A stretch of 55,441 nucleotides of DNA from an uncultured Pseudomonadota bacterium (GTDB lineage: Bacteria; Pseudomonadota; Gammaproteobacteria; Burkholderiales; Methylophilaceae). Positions 8,507 through 16,465 of the stretch are shown piece by piece. Numbering within the stretch: the first letter of the stretch is position 1; every line of letters begins with the position of its first letter. The position numbers and the translations under genes were made by a program. Under the pieces are notes generated by a model, which searched no databases, was not told the DNA's origin, and was given only the letters and a program-made list of their open reading frames with translations. The DNA lies in contig CAIRBH010000030.1 in the NCBI GenBank assembly GCA_903876765.1, forward strand, positions 1-55,441, written 5' to 3'.

Positions 8507-9280
8507 CTAGCTTTTTGGCAACCAAGGCACAAAAGTACTGGTTTTTTTAATGTAGTCTAGATAGTCAGGCCGCCGAATTGCTATATCGGCTTCTAGCAAT
8601 TTAACGCCAGTGACTTTTATCAATAAATACGTCATAAAAATAGGCGAAATTACACTCCACCAGCCGCCAGCGGCGATGGCAAAAAATCCGTATCCCCACC
8701 AAATGCAAGATTCGCCAAAATAGTTGGGGTGCCTGGTATAACGCCAAACCCCAGTATTTAACACTTTATTTTTATTGTCAGCCTTAGCCTTAAATTTTGC
8801 GAGTTGCATATCCCCCATGACTTGCCAGCACATACCCATCAGCCACAGCATCATGCCTATGTAATCAAAAATATTGAGAGTGTTGGCTGATTGCATGACA
8901 ACGTTTAGCGGTAAAGAGATAAGCCAAGCCAAAATGGCCTGTAAGATAAATACTAGGTAAAGGCTTTTGAATCTGAAATTTGGCTCATTTCTGGCGCGTA
9001 TCGCTTGGTATCGAAAGTCTTCTGGTTTGTTGTGGTTACGTATATGAAGATGCAAAGAGAGTCTGCATGACCATAGAGTCACCAAGCCTAATAGTAAGTA
9101 GGGGCGCGGGTTAGCTGGTGTAATAAAAACTAGCGTCACCCAAATGCCAACTAAGAAAAAAATCGCCCATACACTATCTATTAATGTGACATTGTTATGC
9201 TTTAAGCTCAATAACCAGGCCAATATTGCTAGTAACAGCATGGGCAAAAAAGTCAAGAAGTAATGTGTGATGATGAACAT
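8507..9280 (-). CDS. DUF1295 membrane protein (steroid 5-alpha-reductase-like)
   Basis: This 257-residue polytopic membrane protein has about six or seven helices. The C-terminal motif GVWRYTRHPNYFGES is the hallmark of the DUF1295/steroid 5-alpha-reductase/ICMT superfamily, members of which reduce double bonds with NADPH or methylate isoprenoid carboxyls. A reductase acting on an unsaturated lipid intermediate would suit this operon, but that is inference. The gene ends 97 bp before the lipocalin gene starts and begins 6 bp after the DUF2878 gene. Confidence 0.85.
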   Translation of the reverse strand: MFIITHYFLTFLPMLLLAILAWLLSLKHNNVTLIDSVWAIFFLVGIWVTLVFITPANPRPYLLLGLVTLWSCRLSLHLHIRNHNKPEDFRYQAIRARNEPNFRFKSLYLVFILQAILAWLISLPLNVVMQSANTLNIFDYIGMMLWLMGMCWQVMGDMQLAKFKAKADNKNKVLNTGVWRYTRHPNYFGESCIWWGYGFFAIAAGGWWSVISPIFMTYLLIKVTGVKLLEADIAIRRPDYLDYIKKTSTFVPWLPKS

Positions 9281-9286
9281 TTTTGG

Positions 9287-9820
9287 CTACTCGCTAACCC
9301 AAGGCCAATGCACATGGCGATGATTTGTTAATGAGGCAATTTTTAGCATGGTAGGCAGTATGATTGCCCAGCCCACACTTAGATAGACCATGGCGAATTT
9401 TAAGTCAGTTATTTTAAGTGCGCCAAGTTTTGCCCCTGCCCAATAGCACATCGGTCCAGCAATCGCCCCCAGTAATATAGCGAGCCATAGCCTTGGCTTT
9501 AACCAGCTGAGGCTGCTATTCATGGTGCTGGCAAATAATGCCCAAAGCATGATCATCCATGGCGGCGGCAGTGCACTAGGCCAATAGCTGACTGGCATAA
9601 AAGTAATCCAGCCTAGATTGAGGGCCATTGCATCAAATATTAGGCCTATGAACATGGCCGCCAATAATAGGCTGACTTCACTAGGCCAGTGTTGTGACCT
9701 AGCCGTATGGGCTAAAAGTATGATGGCAGCCGACAACACGCCCAACCAAGGCAACTGATATGCACTGCCTAATATGCAAGAAAACCAGCCCAATTGAAAA
9801 CCGATAATATTGATCAGCAT
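9287..9820 (-). CDS. DUF2878 membrane protein
   Basis: This 177-residue protein is very hydrophobic, with five to six predicted helices. The pattern NIIGFQLGWF...(H)WPSE and the GWITFMPVSYWPSALPPPWM block match the DUF2878 family, whose function is unknown and whose genes usually neighbour CFA-type methyltransferases and DUF1295 proteins. It lies 2 bp after the upstream methyltransferase gene and 6 bp before DUF1295, so it is part of the same transcript. Confidence 0.8.
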   Translation of the reverse strand: MLINIIGFQLGWFSCILGSAYQLPWLGVLSAAIILLAHTARSQHWPSEVSLLLAAMFIGLIFDAMALNLGWITFMPVSYWPSALPPPWMIMLWALFASTMNSSLSWLKPRLWLAILLGAIAGPMCYWAGAKLGALKITDLKFAMVYLSVGWAIILPTMLKIASLTNHRHVHWPWVSE

Positions 9821-9822
9821 GA

Positions 9823-10869
9823 TTAAACTTTTGATTTTTCAAACAGATAGTGGCTAACCCACCATTCTTGGCCATCATTAAAGCCAAATAGCTCAGCGCA
9901 GGCCATAAAGAAAATACGCCAACGCTGACGCCAAATAGTCACATTTTCTTTACCGTAACAGCTGGCTAAAATTGGCGTGATGTTTGCGTAGTTTTTATCC
10001 ATATTTTCTAGCCAAGCATTAGCCGTTTTCTGGTAGTGTCTGCCGTCCCAGCGCCACTGCTTGCTGATCTTAAGGTCAGTCTGAAATTGCAAAGGCGTAT
10101 CATCGCTGGGCATAAACCCACCAGAAAAAAAGAATTGACTCATCCAGTCATCATCGCCTTGGACTTCGAAGGCGTAAGGCACTTGGCGATGGCAGAATAT
10201 ATGCATGAAAAACTTACCTTCGGGCTTTAACCATAGCCTGATCTTTTTAAATAGCACTTCATAATTTCGCATGTGTTCAAACATCTCGACCGAGACTATG
10301 CGGTCAAAAGCCAGATCTGTCGCAAAAACATTCATGTCGCAAGTGATGACATTTAAGTTGTTCAGATTGCGTTTTGCCGCTTCAGCTAATATAAATTCAC
10401 GTTGCGAGTGCGAATTAGACACGGAAGTGATTTGACTGTGAGGCATATTCTCCGCCATCCACAAAGACAGGGATCCCCAGCCACAGCCTAATTCTAGTAT
10501 TGTTTGGCCATCATGAAGGTCTGCGTGATGGCTGGTTGTACGTAAGGCTATGTCTTCAGCATCATTTAGGTGATTGATGCTGCTAGGCCAGTAGCAGCTG
10601 CTATATTTACGGTTTTTACCCAGCACTAAATCAAAGAATGCTGCGGGCACTTCATAATGCTGAGCATTGGCCTTTTCAGGTAAGGGGGCAATCTGAGCCG
10701 ATTTCATGCTGGCAAAAAAAAGTGTTCGTATGTCGCTGGCTATTTCTACATCATTTGCAGAAATTTCTTTTAATCTTTGTTTGCAAAGTTTACGTATGCC
10801 AGCACGTACCATAAAATCGGGCATTAGGCCCCGTTCAGATACATCAATGGCGAGCTTAGAGAGGGTCAT
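9823..10869 (-). CDS. SAM-dependent methyltransferase, CFA-synthase superfamily (coclaurine-NMT-like branch)
   Basis: This 348-residue protein has the SAM motif ILELGCGWGS near residue 123 and the blocks VSVEMFEHMRNYE, FFMHIFCHRQVPYAFE and DDDWMSQFFFSGGFMPS. These blocks are closer to the branch that includes plant coclaurine N-methyltransferases and their bacterial relatives than to classical Cfa, which is represented at the other end of this operon. It is the first gene of the operon. The substrate could be an unsaturated acyl chain or an amine-bearing lipid; the sequence does not decide. Confidence 0.85.
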   Translation of the reverse strand: MTLSKLAIDVSERGLMPDFMVRAGIRKLCKQRLKEISANDVEIASDIRTLFFASMKSAQIAPLPEKANAQHYEVPAAFFDLVLGKNRKYSSCYWPSSINHLNDAEDIALRTTSHHADLHDGQTILELGCGWGSLSLWMAENMPHSQITSVSNSHSQREFILAEAAKRNLNNLNVITCDMNVFATDLAFDRIVSVEMFEHMRNYEVLFKKIRLWLKPEGKFFMHIFCHRQVPYAFEVQGDDDWMSQFFFSGGFMPSDDTPLQFQTDLKISKQWRWDGRHYQKTANAWLENMDKNYANITPILASCYGKENVTIWRQRWRIFFMACAELFGFNDGQEWWVSHYLFEKSKV

Positions 10870-11234
10870 TTTTTTACTTTAATATGTCAGTCATGAGTAT
10901 GAGGGCTAATGCAGAAAAAGGTTTGCTAGGCAGCACAATATATTCCTAGGGGGCGCAATTTATTGGGGGTGCAAATTTTTAGTGGAACAATTTATTAATA
11001 ATGCACTCATATTATCAATAATTTAGCTTGCAGGCAGCTATCATGGCGCTTACAAGAAATTTTATCTTATTCACTATTTCATCTTATTTAATAGTGGGGG
11101 TTTTTAATAGTGGCGTTAAAAATCTATGATGGGCCTTATTAATGCCTAATACTGCTGTTTGCAAGAGCACTTTTGATTGTACTTTTGACTTAACCCAGCT
11201 TGTAGCATCAAGATTAGAATATGAAGGTTAGAAC
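10870..11234. promoter_or_regulatory. Intergenic region upstream of the lipid operon and the peroxiredoxin gene
   Basis: This 365-bp divergent region must hold the promoters of both transcription units. I see two G-rich direct repeats, GGGGGCGCAATTT at about 10949 and GGGGGTGCAAATT at about 10965, spaced 16 bp apart and so roughly one and a half helical turns. They could be regulator sites. I found no convincing consensus promoter in either direction. A 28-codon ATG frame at 11043 is not supported by a ribosome binding site. Confidence 0.3.
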
Positions 11235-11774
11235 ATGAAAATTTTATTATTAGTATGTGCAGTCAGCGTTTTGATGGCCTTGTTTTCTCTCAAGCTTGCT
11301 GCCGCAGAAACCCCTAAACAGGGTGAGCTGGCACCAGCATTTACTTTGACCGATCAGCATGGCCAGACGCATACCCTTGTGCAATACGCTGGGCAGTGGC
11401 TAGTGCTGTATTTTTACCCTAAAGATGATACGCCAGGCTGCACAAAAGAGGCCTGTAGTTTTCGGGATGACCTTGCGATGATTAGCAAGTTGGGCGCTCA
11501 AGTGCTGGGGGTGAGTGTAGATGACAGCCAGTCGCATGCTCAATTTGCCAATAAATATCACCTGACATTTCCTTTGCTTGCCGATAAAGACGCTAAAGTG
11601 GCAGACTCTTATGGGGCGTTGACTAACTTATTAGTGATCAAGCTTGCCAAGCGTTACACTTTTCTAATTGATCCAGCTGGCAAGATATCCAAGGTTTATT
11701 TGAGTGTTGACACATCAAAACATTCTCAAGAAATTATTGATGACCTAAAAAAATATGCAGTTAAATCTGACTAA
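11235..11774 (+). CDS. Exported Bcp/PrxQ-type peroxiredoxin
   Basis: This 179-residue protein starts with a cleavable signal peptide (hydrophobic residues 3-22, likely cleaved after LAAA), so it should act in the periplasm, unlike classical cytoplasmic Bcp. The thioredoxin fold carries TPGCTKEACSFRD near residue 70, with the peroxidatic and resolving cysteines five residues apart, as in atypical 2-Cys PrxQ enzymes that reduce hydroperoxides, including lipid peroxides. It lies opposite the lipid-modification operon, which fits protection of modified or unsaturated lipids. Its 3' end overlaps the next gene by 20 bp. Confidence 0.88.
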   Translation: MKILLLVCAVSVLMALFSLKLAAAETPKQGELAPAFTLTDQHGQTHTLVQYAGQWLVLYFYPKDDTPGCTKEACSFRDDLAMISKLGAQVLGVSVDDSQSHAQFANKYHLTFPLLADKDAKVADSYGALTNLLVIKLAKRYTFLIDPAGKISKVYLSVDTSKHSQEIIDDLKKYAVKSD

Positions 11775-12204
11775 AAAGCCACTAGCGCTTATATTGCTTG
11801 TTTTACTGTTGCCAGTACTGCTTTATTGGCAGTTTATGCACCCTAGGCCATTAGCGCTGCAAGCGCAAAAAGCCCCAAAAGTCTTAGATACTAGGCTAGC
11901 CAATGTGGTGGATGAGTGTGCTGGCATTGCAGACAAAGCGGTGGCTAATATGCAGGCCATAGTAGAGTTTCAAAAGTTAGAAATTGAAGGGCGAAAATTT
12001 AACGTGATGCGGCGTTGCATGGATGACCGTGGTTTGATAGAGAATCCACAATGGCTAGCTTATGCAGCGCCGCTAGCTAAGGCTATGGCTAAGCAGCAAC
12101 ATATTTCTGAAGATGAAGCGATTGAGAATTTAAGGCGCTCGCAGATGATCAATGTCAAACCGATTGCCAATCAACCTATTTATTGGCAACCCCGCCATCA
12201 ATAG
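11755..12204 (+). CDS. Hypothetical exported or membrane-anchored protein
   Basis: This 149-residue protein has a short basic start (LTKKP) and one hydrophobic stretch (about 10-26), then a mostly helical soluble part with two cysteines (DECAG, RRCMD) that may pair outside the cytoplasm. I do not recognise a family. It overlaps the peroxiredoxin gene by 20 bp in another frame, so expression is probably coupled. The 3' end overlaps the convergent protease gene by 29 bp. Confidence 0.65.
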   Translation: MQLNLTKKPLALILLVLLLPVLLYWQFMHPRPLALQAQKAPKVLDTRLANVVDECAGIADKAVANMQAIVEFQKLEIEGRKFNVMRRCMDDRGLIENPQWLAYAAPLAKAMAKQQHISEDEAIENLRRSQMINVKPIANQPIYWQPRHQ

Positions 12205-13216
12205 CAGCGCTATGCCTGAGGGCGCTGATTTTAACGCTTAGTTCTTCAGAGGCCTCACCGTCTAAGTTAGCGATAGACGATTTGAGCTGATCTAACTGGG
12301 CAAAATCCGCCTGTTTTAATGCAATCTCAGATTGATGCACTAAAGCCGCCAAATGCTTAGGGTTAAAGCGCAGCGCCTGATCAAACTCTATTTTTGCTAC
12401 ATCTGCATGGTTTAGTGCCCAGTCAGCTACGCCTAAAAAATACCATGCGTCGGCAGCATTGGGGTCACTTTTGCTCCAAGCTTGGGCAATAGCATGAAGA
12501 TTTTGCCATTCATGGTTTTGGTAGGGAATGACAACCTGCATGAAGTAGGGTTGTTGTTGGTAGGGCAGTGCCCAGAAAGGTCTTTCCTCGGTATTTAAGC
12601 TTTGTAGCTCTTGACTGGCGATGAGCTGTTTAATCCATTCTACCGGCAGGCTGTAAAAGAAACCTTGCCGGCCTGGGCTTTTAAAGCTGGTAATGCCAAT
12701 TAAGTTGAATTGTTGATCGAATAAAGCGCCACCGCTAGAGCCTAGTGAGAATGCAGCATCTGAGCGGATAATTAAGCCACCATCAAATGGGTATTTGGCT
12801 TTGATGCTGCCATAAGAAGGCTGTGGCACGTTATTACCATTGGGGTAGCCTATGCTAAAGACTTCTTCTTCAATGGCGACTGTGGCGGTATCTCGCATAG
12901 GCACGGGTTTAAACGGCAGCCCTTCAAATTTAAGCGCACATAAATCATGCTGCCAATCAGCTTTCAGGGCAATCGGTTTATAGCCATCACCGTATTTGGC
13001 GACATTAGCGCCTTTACCATTGGCTAGTACGTGGCAATTGGTGATCACGTATTCGTTGCTAATGACCACGCCAGTGCCAGTGCCGACATTGCCATTTTCT
13101 AGTTCAACAGAAATCTGCACGATAGAGCCATGTAGCTGCAACAGCTCGCCTATACTAGGCTGTGCAAAAGCACTGTTGGCATAAAGCGCTAGACTAAAGA
13201 GTAATATTTTTTTCAT
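12176..13216 (-). CDS. Secreted trypsin-like serine protease with TPR repeats
   Basis: This 346-residue protein starts at ATG 13216, which opens a classical signal peptide (MKKILLFSLALYANSAFA). A longer start would bury it. The S1 catalytic triad is visible: His in TNCHVLANG, Asp in WQHDLCALKF and Ser in LGSSGGALFD. A C-terminal part of about 120 residues carries TPR-like helices (WYFLGVADWALNHADVAKIEFDQAL, HLAALVHQSEIAL). It probably cleaves periplasmic proteins while the TPR part binds partners. It lacks the PDZ domain of DegP/DegS. The gene converges on the preceding ORF. Confidence 0.85.
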   Translation of the reverse strand: MKKILLFSLALYANSAFAQPSIGELLQLHGSIVQISVELENGNVGTGTGVVISNEYVITNCHVLANGKGANVAKYGDGYKPIALKADWQHDLCALKFEGLPFKPVPMRDTATVAIEEEVFSIGYPNGNNVPQPSYGSIKAKYPFDGGLIIRSDAAFSLGSSGGALFDQQFNLIGITSFKSPGRQGFFYSLPVEWIKQLIASQELQSLNTEERPFWALPYQQQPYFMQVVIPYQNHEWQNLHAIAQAWSKSDPNAADAWYFLGVADWALNHADVAKIEFDQALRFNPKHLAALVHQSEIALKQADFAQLDQLKSSIANLDGEASEELSVKISALRHSAAIDGGVANK

Positions 13217-13353
13217 GGGATAGCCTAATGATAGGGTTCCCAGTTTTGTCTGGCAAATTTGCCTTAGGTTCAATTAATTTTGGCCTAGAGCTCATTTTGC
13301 AGTTACAGTGGTGGACCACTAGTCGCAGCTATTATTTGCTGCCATGCAGGCTT

Positions 13354-13761
13354 TTATTTTTTGATGATTTCTCTTTTTAAATCCGTAATTTCTTGCATCA
13401 TCAACTCTAGTGTTTTTTTTAATTCGTCGGTTTTTTTCAGATATAGCCTTTTATCCACATTAAGGTCTATGCCTAGAGTTGCGCTGCTATTGGCTAATGG
13501 TTGGTCTGCATGAATATTGAGCGAATTTAAGTCTATTTGCAGCCAAGTTTGTAGAATAAATAGTTTTTCTAGTTCGGGTATGGCTTGCCCACGCAACCAT
13601 TTTCTAGCGGATTCTTGGCTAATAGGCTCGCTATGCAGCGCTCTTAAGTTGAACTCTTTTGCCAAAAATGCAGCTGAGGGTATTTTTTGATAATAGCTTA
13701 GCAAACCTGCGGTTAACAATAGGCTAAAATTTTCTTTTATTTTTTGCTTGCTAGACATCAT
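13354..13761 (-). CDS. Small HTH-like protein with C-terminal coiled coil
   Basis: This 135-residue protein has an N-terminal half that reads like a DNA-binding helix-turn-helix: a FLAKEFNLRAL...SQESARKWLRGQAIPELEKLFIL pattern in which a recognition-type helix is followed by a C-terminal helix. The last 35 residues (KTDELKKTLELMMQEITDLKREII) form a heptad-patterned coiled coil. It may be a small transcriptional regulator that dimerises through its tail. AAGG lies 8 bp before the ATG. It lies next to the Ala-rich protein gene on the same strand and may control or partner it. Confidence 0.55.
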   Translation of the reverse strand: MMSSKQKIKENFSLLLTAGLLSYYQKIPSAAFLAKEFNLRALHSEPISQESARKWLRGQAIPELEKLFILQTWLQIDLNSLNIHADQPLANSSATLGIDLNVDKRLYLKKTDELKKTLELMMQEITDLKREIIKK

Positions 13762-13830
13762 TAAAAAAACCTTAGTTAATCATCAACTCTATAATTCCAA
13801 TCTAAAGAATCCCAATGTAAAGCGCGTCAG

Positions 13831-14334
13831 TTAACGATTGTTATCCATTCTATCTTTTGTGGCTCGCACATTATCAGAAGCCAAATTAGCCAATTTAACA
13901 GCTTCAGACGCGGCTAATGTGGCGAACTTTGTTGCCTCTGCTGCCTCGGCCGAAGCTTTTAATAACTCCTCTTCAGCTTGGTGTGCCACAGCTGCGGCTG
14001 CGGCTGCTGCTGCTGCTGCGGCCGCTGCGGCCGCTTCAATAGCGGCTTCTGCTGCTGCCGCCGCCGCATCTGCCGCCGCGTCTGCTGCCTTTAACACCTG
14101 CTCATTGCAAGCTTCAGTAGCTGCAGTTGAGGCATTTTTGGTTGCCGTTAGCGCATAGGCCGCCCCCTTAGCTGATCGCTTGGCCGATTCAGAAGCTTGT
14201 ATGGTCAATTCTTTAAGCGCAGATAGTGATGCAATATAGCGCTTATTAATAGTCACATAGCCATGCCTAAGGTTAGTGAGTTCGCCCTCGAACACACTCA
14301 TTTTTGAATATAAATTTTTAATATCGTCTGTCAT
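13831..14334 (-). CDS. Alanine-rich helical (coiled-coil) protein
   Basis: This protein has 167 residues from ATG 14334, preferred over 14346 because GAGA precedes it at normal spacing. The first 50 residues look globular or helical. About residues 55-155 are a very long Ala-rich helix including a 15-residue pure Ala run around 105-120, with spaced Glu/Lys. Ala codons vary (GCT, GCC, GCA and GCG mixed), so the run is not a simple trinucleotide expansion and is probably selected at the protein level. Such proteins resemble phasin-like or histone H1-like coiled coils, but the C-terminus lacks lysine repeats. Function unknown. Confidence 0.6.
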   Translation of the reverse strand: MTDDIKNLYSKMSVFEGELTNLRHGYVTINKRYIASLSALKELTIQASESAKRSAKGAAYALTATKNASTAATEACNEQVLKAADAAADAAAAAAEAAIEAAAAAAAAAAAAAAAVAHQAEEELLKASAEAAEATKFATLAASEAVKLANLASDNVRATKDRMDNNR

Positions 14335-14346
14335 GGTATGTCTCAT

Positions 14347-14789
14347 TCATTAAGCCCCGTTTTAGTTTACCCGTAAGCTGCTAGCATCAGTAGTTCGTAT
14401 CAGTAAGTTATCGGTGGCGGCAAGTTATCAGATTCGCTCGCTGTCTATAGACTTAAGCTAGATTAACTTGCTGACGTCAAGCTACCTAATTTCTATCGGG
14501 TATTCAAGATTAATTGCACAAAATACAATTATAGCGTGCATTTATTATCTAATTTACAACTTTAGCGTTTAATTGTAGCGCTAAGCCCATGCTATAAGTA
14601 CTTCAAATTAAAACAATATTTTATAACATTGACCTCATGTCATGATTGACTCGGGTTAAGAGCAAGGCTGCTAAATGCTAAGTCTAGCTTTAATGCAAAG
14701 GGGTTTGTCAAACAATTGATTGTTTGATGCTAACTATCTTCATGGCGACACAAGTCCACGATACACTTCAATGATGCTTAGGCGATGAT
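14347..14789. other. 443-bp gene-free region
   Basis: The region is AT-rich and separates the Ala-rich gene from the divergent histidine kinase gene. It must contain their promoters. I see no tRNA, no strong repeat and no clear consensus promoter. The reading frame of the kinase is closed by a stop at 14772-14774, so the kinase does not extend into this region. Confidence 0.4.
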
Positions 14790-16361
14790 ATGCGCTTAGG
14801 CTATCTTGGTTTAAATTCAATTACCGAGGGGGTGTTGTTTGCTAATGCTCAAGGCATCATTGAGTTCGTCAATATTGCGTTTACCCGCCTCACGGGCTTT
14901 GCTGAGTCAGATTTACTAGGCACTCAATGCAGTGCTAAGTTACAGGGGCCATTGACTGACAAAAATGCAATTCTGCAAATGCGCCATGCAAGATTAAATG
15001 ACATCGCCTTTCATGGTGATGTTTTAAATTATAAAAAAGATGGCAGCACTTTTTGGAATAGCCTGACCATCACCCCCATCTTTAATGAAGCTTTGCAGCT
15101 CACTCATTACATTAGTATTACCCGCGATATTAGCGCAATTAAATTAGCTGCGCTGACTATAAAGCGCCAGCGTGATGACATGGCAGCAGAATTGTCTGAA
15201 AAAACTGGTGAATTAAAAATTAGCTTAGCTAACAGTAATTTTACCGCACTTAAGCTTGCTGAAAAAAACCATGACTTAAAGATGGCGCAAACGGTATTAC
15301 TGGAAAGTGAAGAGCGACTGTCATTAGCCATCCGTTCTGCTGGTATAGGCATCTGGGATTTAAATTTGCAGACCATGGGCTTGATATGGGATAACAGCAT
15401 GCTGGCGCTATTTGGTGTAGAGCGTGCGGACTTTAGCAATACCATTGATGGTTGGCGAGATTGCATACACCCTGATGACCGTGACTATGCTGAAAATCAA
15501 TTAAATGCGGCTATTTATCATCAACAGCCTTTAGATTTTGTTTTTAGAATCGTTTGCAAGAAGACTGAAATTCGCCATATTAAAGCGCTAGGAACAGTTT
15601 TTTACGACGAAAATGGCCAGCCTTTACGCGTTCTAGGTACCAATATAGATGTGACTAAATTAGCTTGGCTAGATCAGCTTAAATCGGAGTTTTGTGCTAC
15701 CGCCGCCCATGAACTAAGAACGCCCATGACGGTGATATTTGGTTACGCGGAGTTATTAAAAAATATGCCTCTTGATACACAGCTACAAAAAGAGGCGATC
15801 ACTACTTTGTACCAGCAATCAAGCCTGATGATAGAGCTACTAAATGATATTTTAGATATGTCCAAATTAGAGCAGCAAGCAGCTAATTTTATTCAGATGC
15901 GGCCTCAAGCTATAGGCCTCATCATACAAGGCTTAGTGAGCACCATAATGCTTGATGCAAATCATAAGCGAGTGCTGTTAGATATCAGCGCCAACTTGCC
16001 TGATGTCAATGTTGATAAAGCCAAAATCGAACAGGTGATTAAAAATTTATTGAGTAATGCGAGTAAATTCTCACCTCAAGGCGGCGAGATTAGTATGCAG
16101 GTCAGCCAAGTAATACACGAAGAAGTACCTAAAGTATTGATTTGTATAGAAGACCATGGCATAGGCATGACAGCAGAGCAGCTAAAACATGTTTATGATA
16201 AATTTTATAGAGCGGATCAATCTGGCAAAATTCCAGGCACAGGCTTAGGCATGGCTATTGTCAAAGACATCCTGACCTATCACGGCGGTTGCATAGAGAT
16301 AAAAAGTCAATTCGGGCAGGGCACGCAGGTCATGGTGTATTTGCCGATAGCTGAAGTCTAG
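14790..16361 (+). CDS. Soluble PAS-PAS sensor histidine kinase (orphan)
   Basis: This 523-residue protein has two PAS/PAC domains (about 1-115 and 175-290) joined by a coiled coil (about 125-180). The HisKA domain carries the phosphoacceptor H-box ATAAHELRTPM, followed by the HATPase_c N-box IKNLLSNASKFSP, the G1 box IEDHGIGM and the G2 box GTGLGMAIV. No membrane segment is present, so it senses an intracellular signal such as redox state or a ligand in the PAS fold. No response regulator gene is adjacent. An upstream stop at 14772 limits the start, so the first PAS domain begins almost at residue 1. Confidence 0.9.
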   Translation: MRLGYLGLNSITEGVLFANAQGIIEFVNIAFTRLTGFAESDLLGTQCSAKLQGPLTDKNAILQMRHARLNDIAFHGDVLNYKKDGSTFWNSLTITPIFNEALQLTHYISITRDISAIKLAALTIKRQRDDMAAELSEKTGELKISLANSNFTALKLAEKNHDLKMAQTVLLESEERLSLAIRSAGIGIWDLNLQTMGLIWDNSMLALFGVERADFSNTIDGWRDCIHPDDRDYAENQLNAAIYHQQPLDFVFRIVCKKTEIRHIKALGTVFYDENGQPLRVLGTNIDVTKLAWLDQLKSEFCATAAHELRTPMTVIFGYAELLKNMPLDTQLQKEAITTLYQQSSLMIELLNDILDMSKLEQQAANFIQMRPQAIGLIIQGLVSTIMLDANHKRVLLDISANLPDVNVDKAKIEQVIKNLLSNASKFSPQGGEISMQVSQVIHEEVPKVLICIEDHGIGMTAEQLKHVYDKFYRADQSGKIPGTGLGMAIVKDILTYHGGCIEIKSQFGQGTQVMVYLPIAEV

Positions 16362-16403
16362 TCAGGCTGTATAGCCACAAAAAATACCCAGAATTAACAA
16401 AAG

Positions 16404-16429
16404 AGGCCTGCAATTTACATTGCAGGCCT
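16404..16429 (-). terminator. Hairpin terminator of the prp operon
   Basis: AGGCCTGCAAT (16404-16414) pairs perfectly with ATTGCAGGCCT (16419-16429) around a TTAC loop. On the minus strand, after the prpD stop at 16466, the stem is followed by CTTTTG, a short U tract. It lies between convergent genes and may act for both strands. Confidence 0.75.
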
Positions 16430-16465
16430 AGCTTATTGAATCAGCGCTAAGTTGTCAGTTGCCGC

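Noticed and set aside
11043-11129. A 28-codon ATG frame between the lipid operon and the peroxiredoxin gene
   Set aside because: No ribosome binding site and no distinctive composition. It is best treated as chance.
13838-14158. Long open frame on the plus strand opposite the Ala-rich gene
   Set aside because: It is the mirror of Ala-rich codons (GCN on one strand leaves NGC on the other, rich in Ala/Ser/Cys codons), so the openness is an artefact of base composition.
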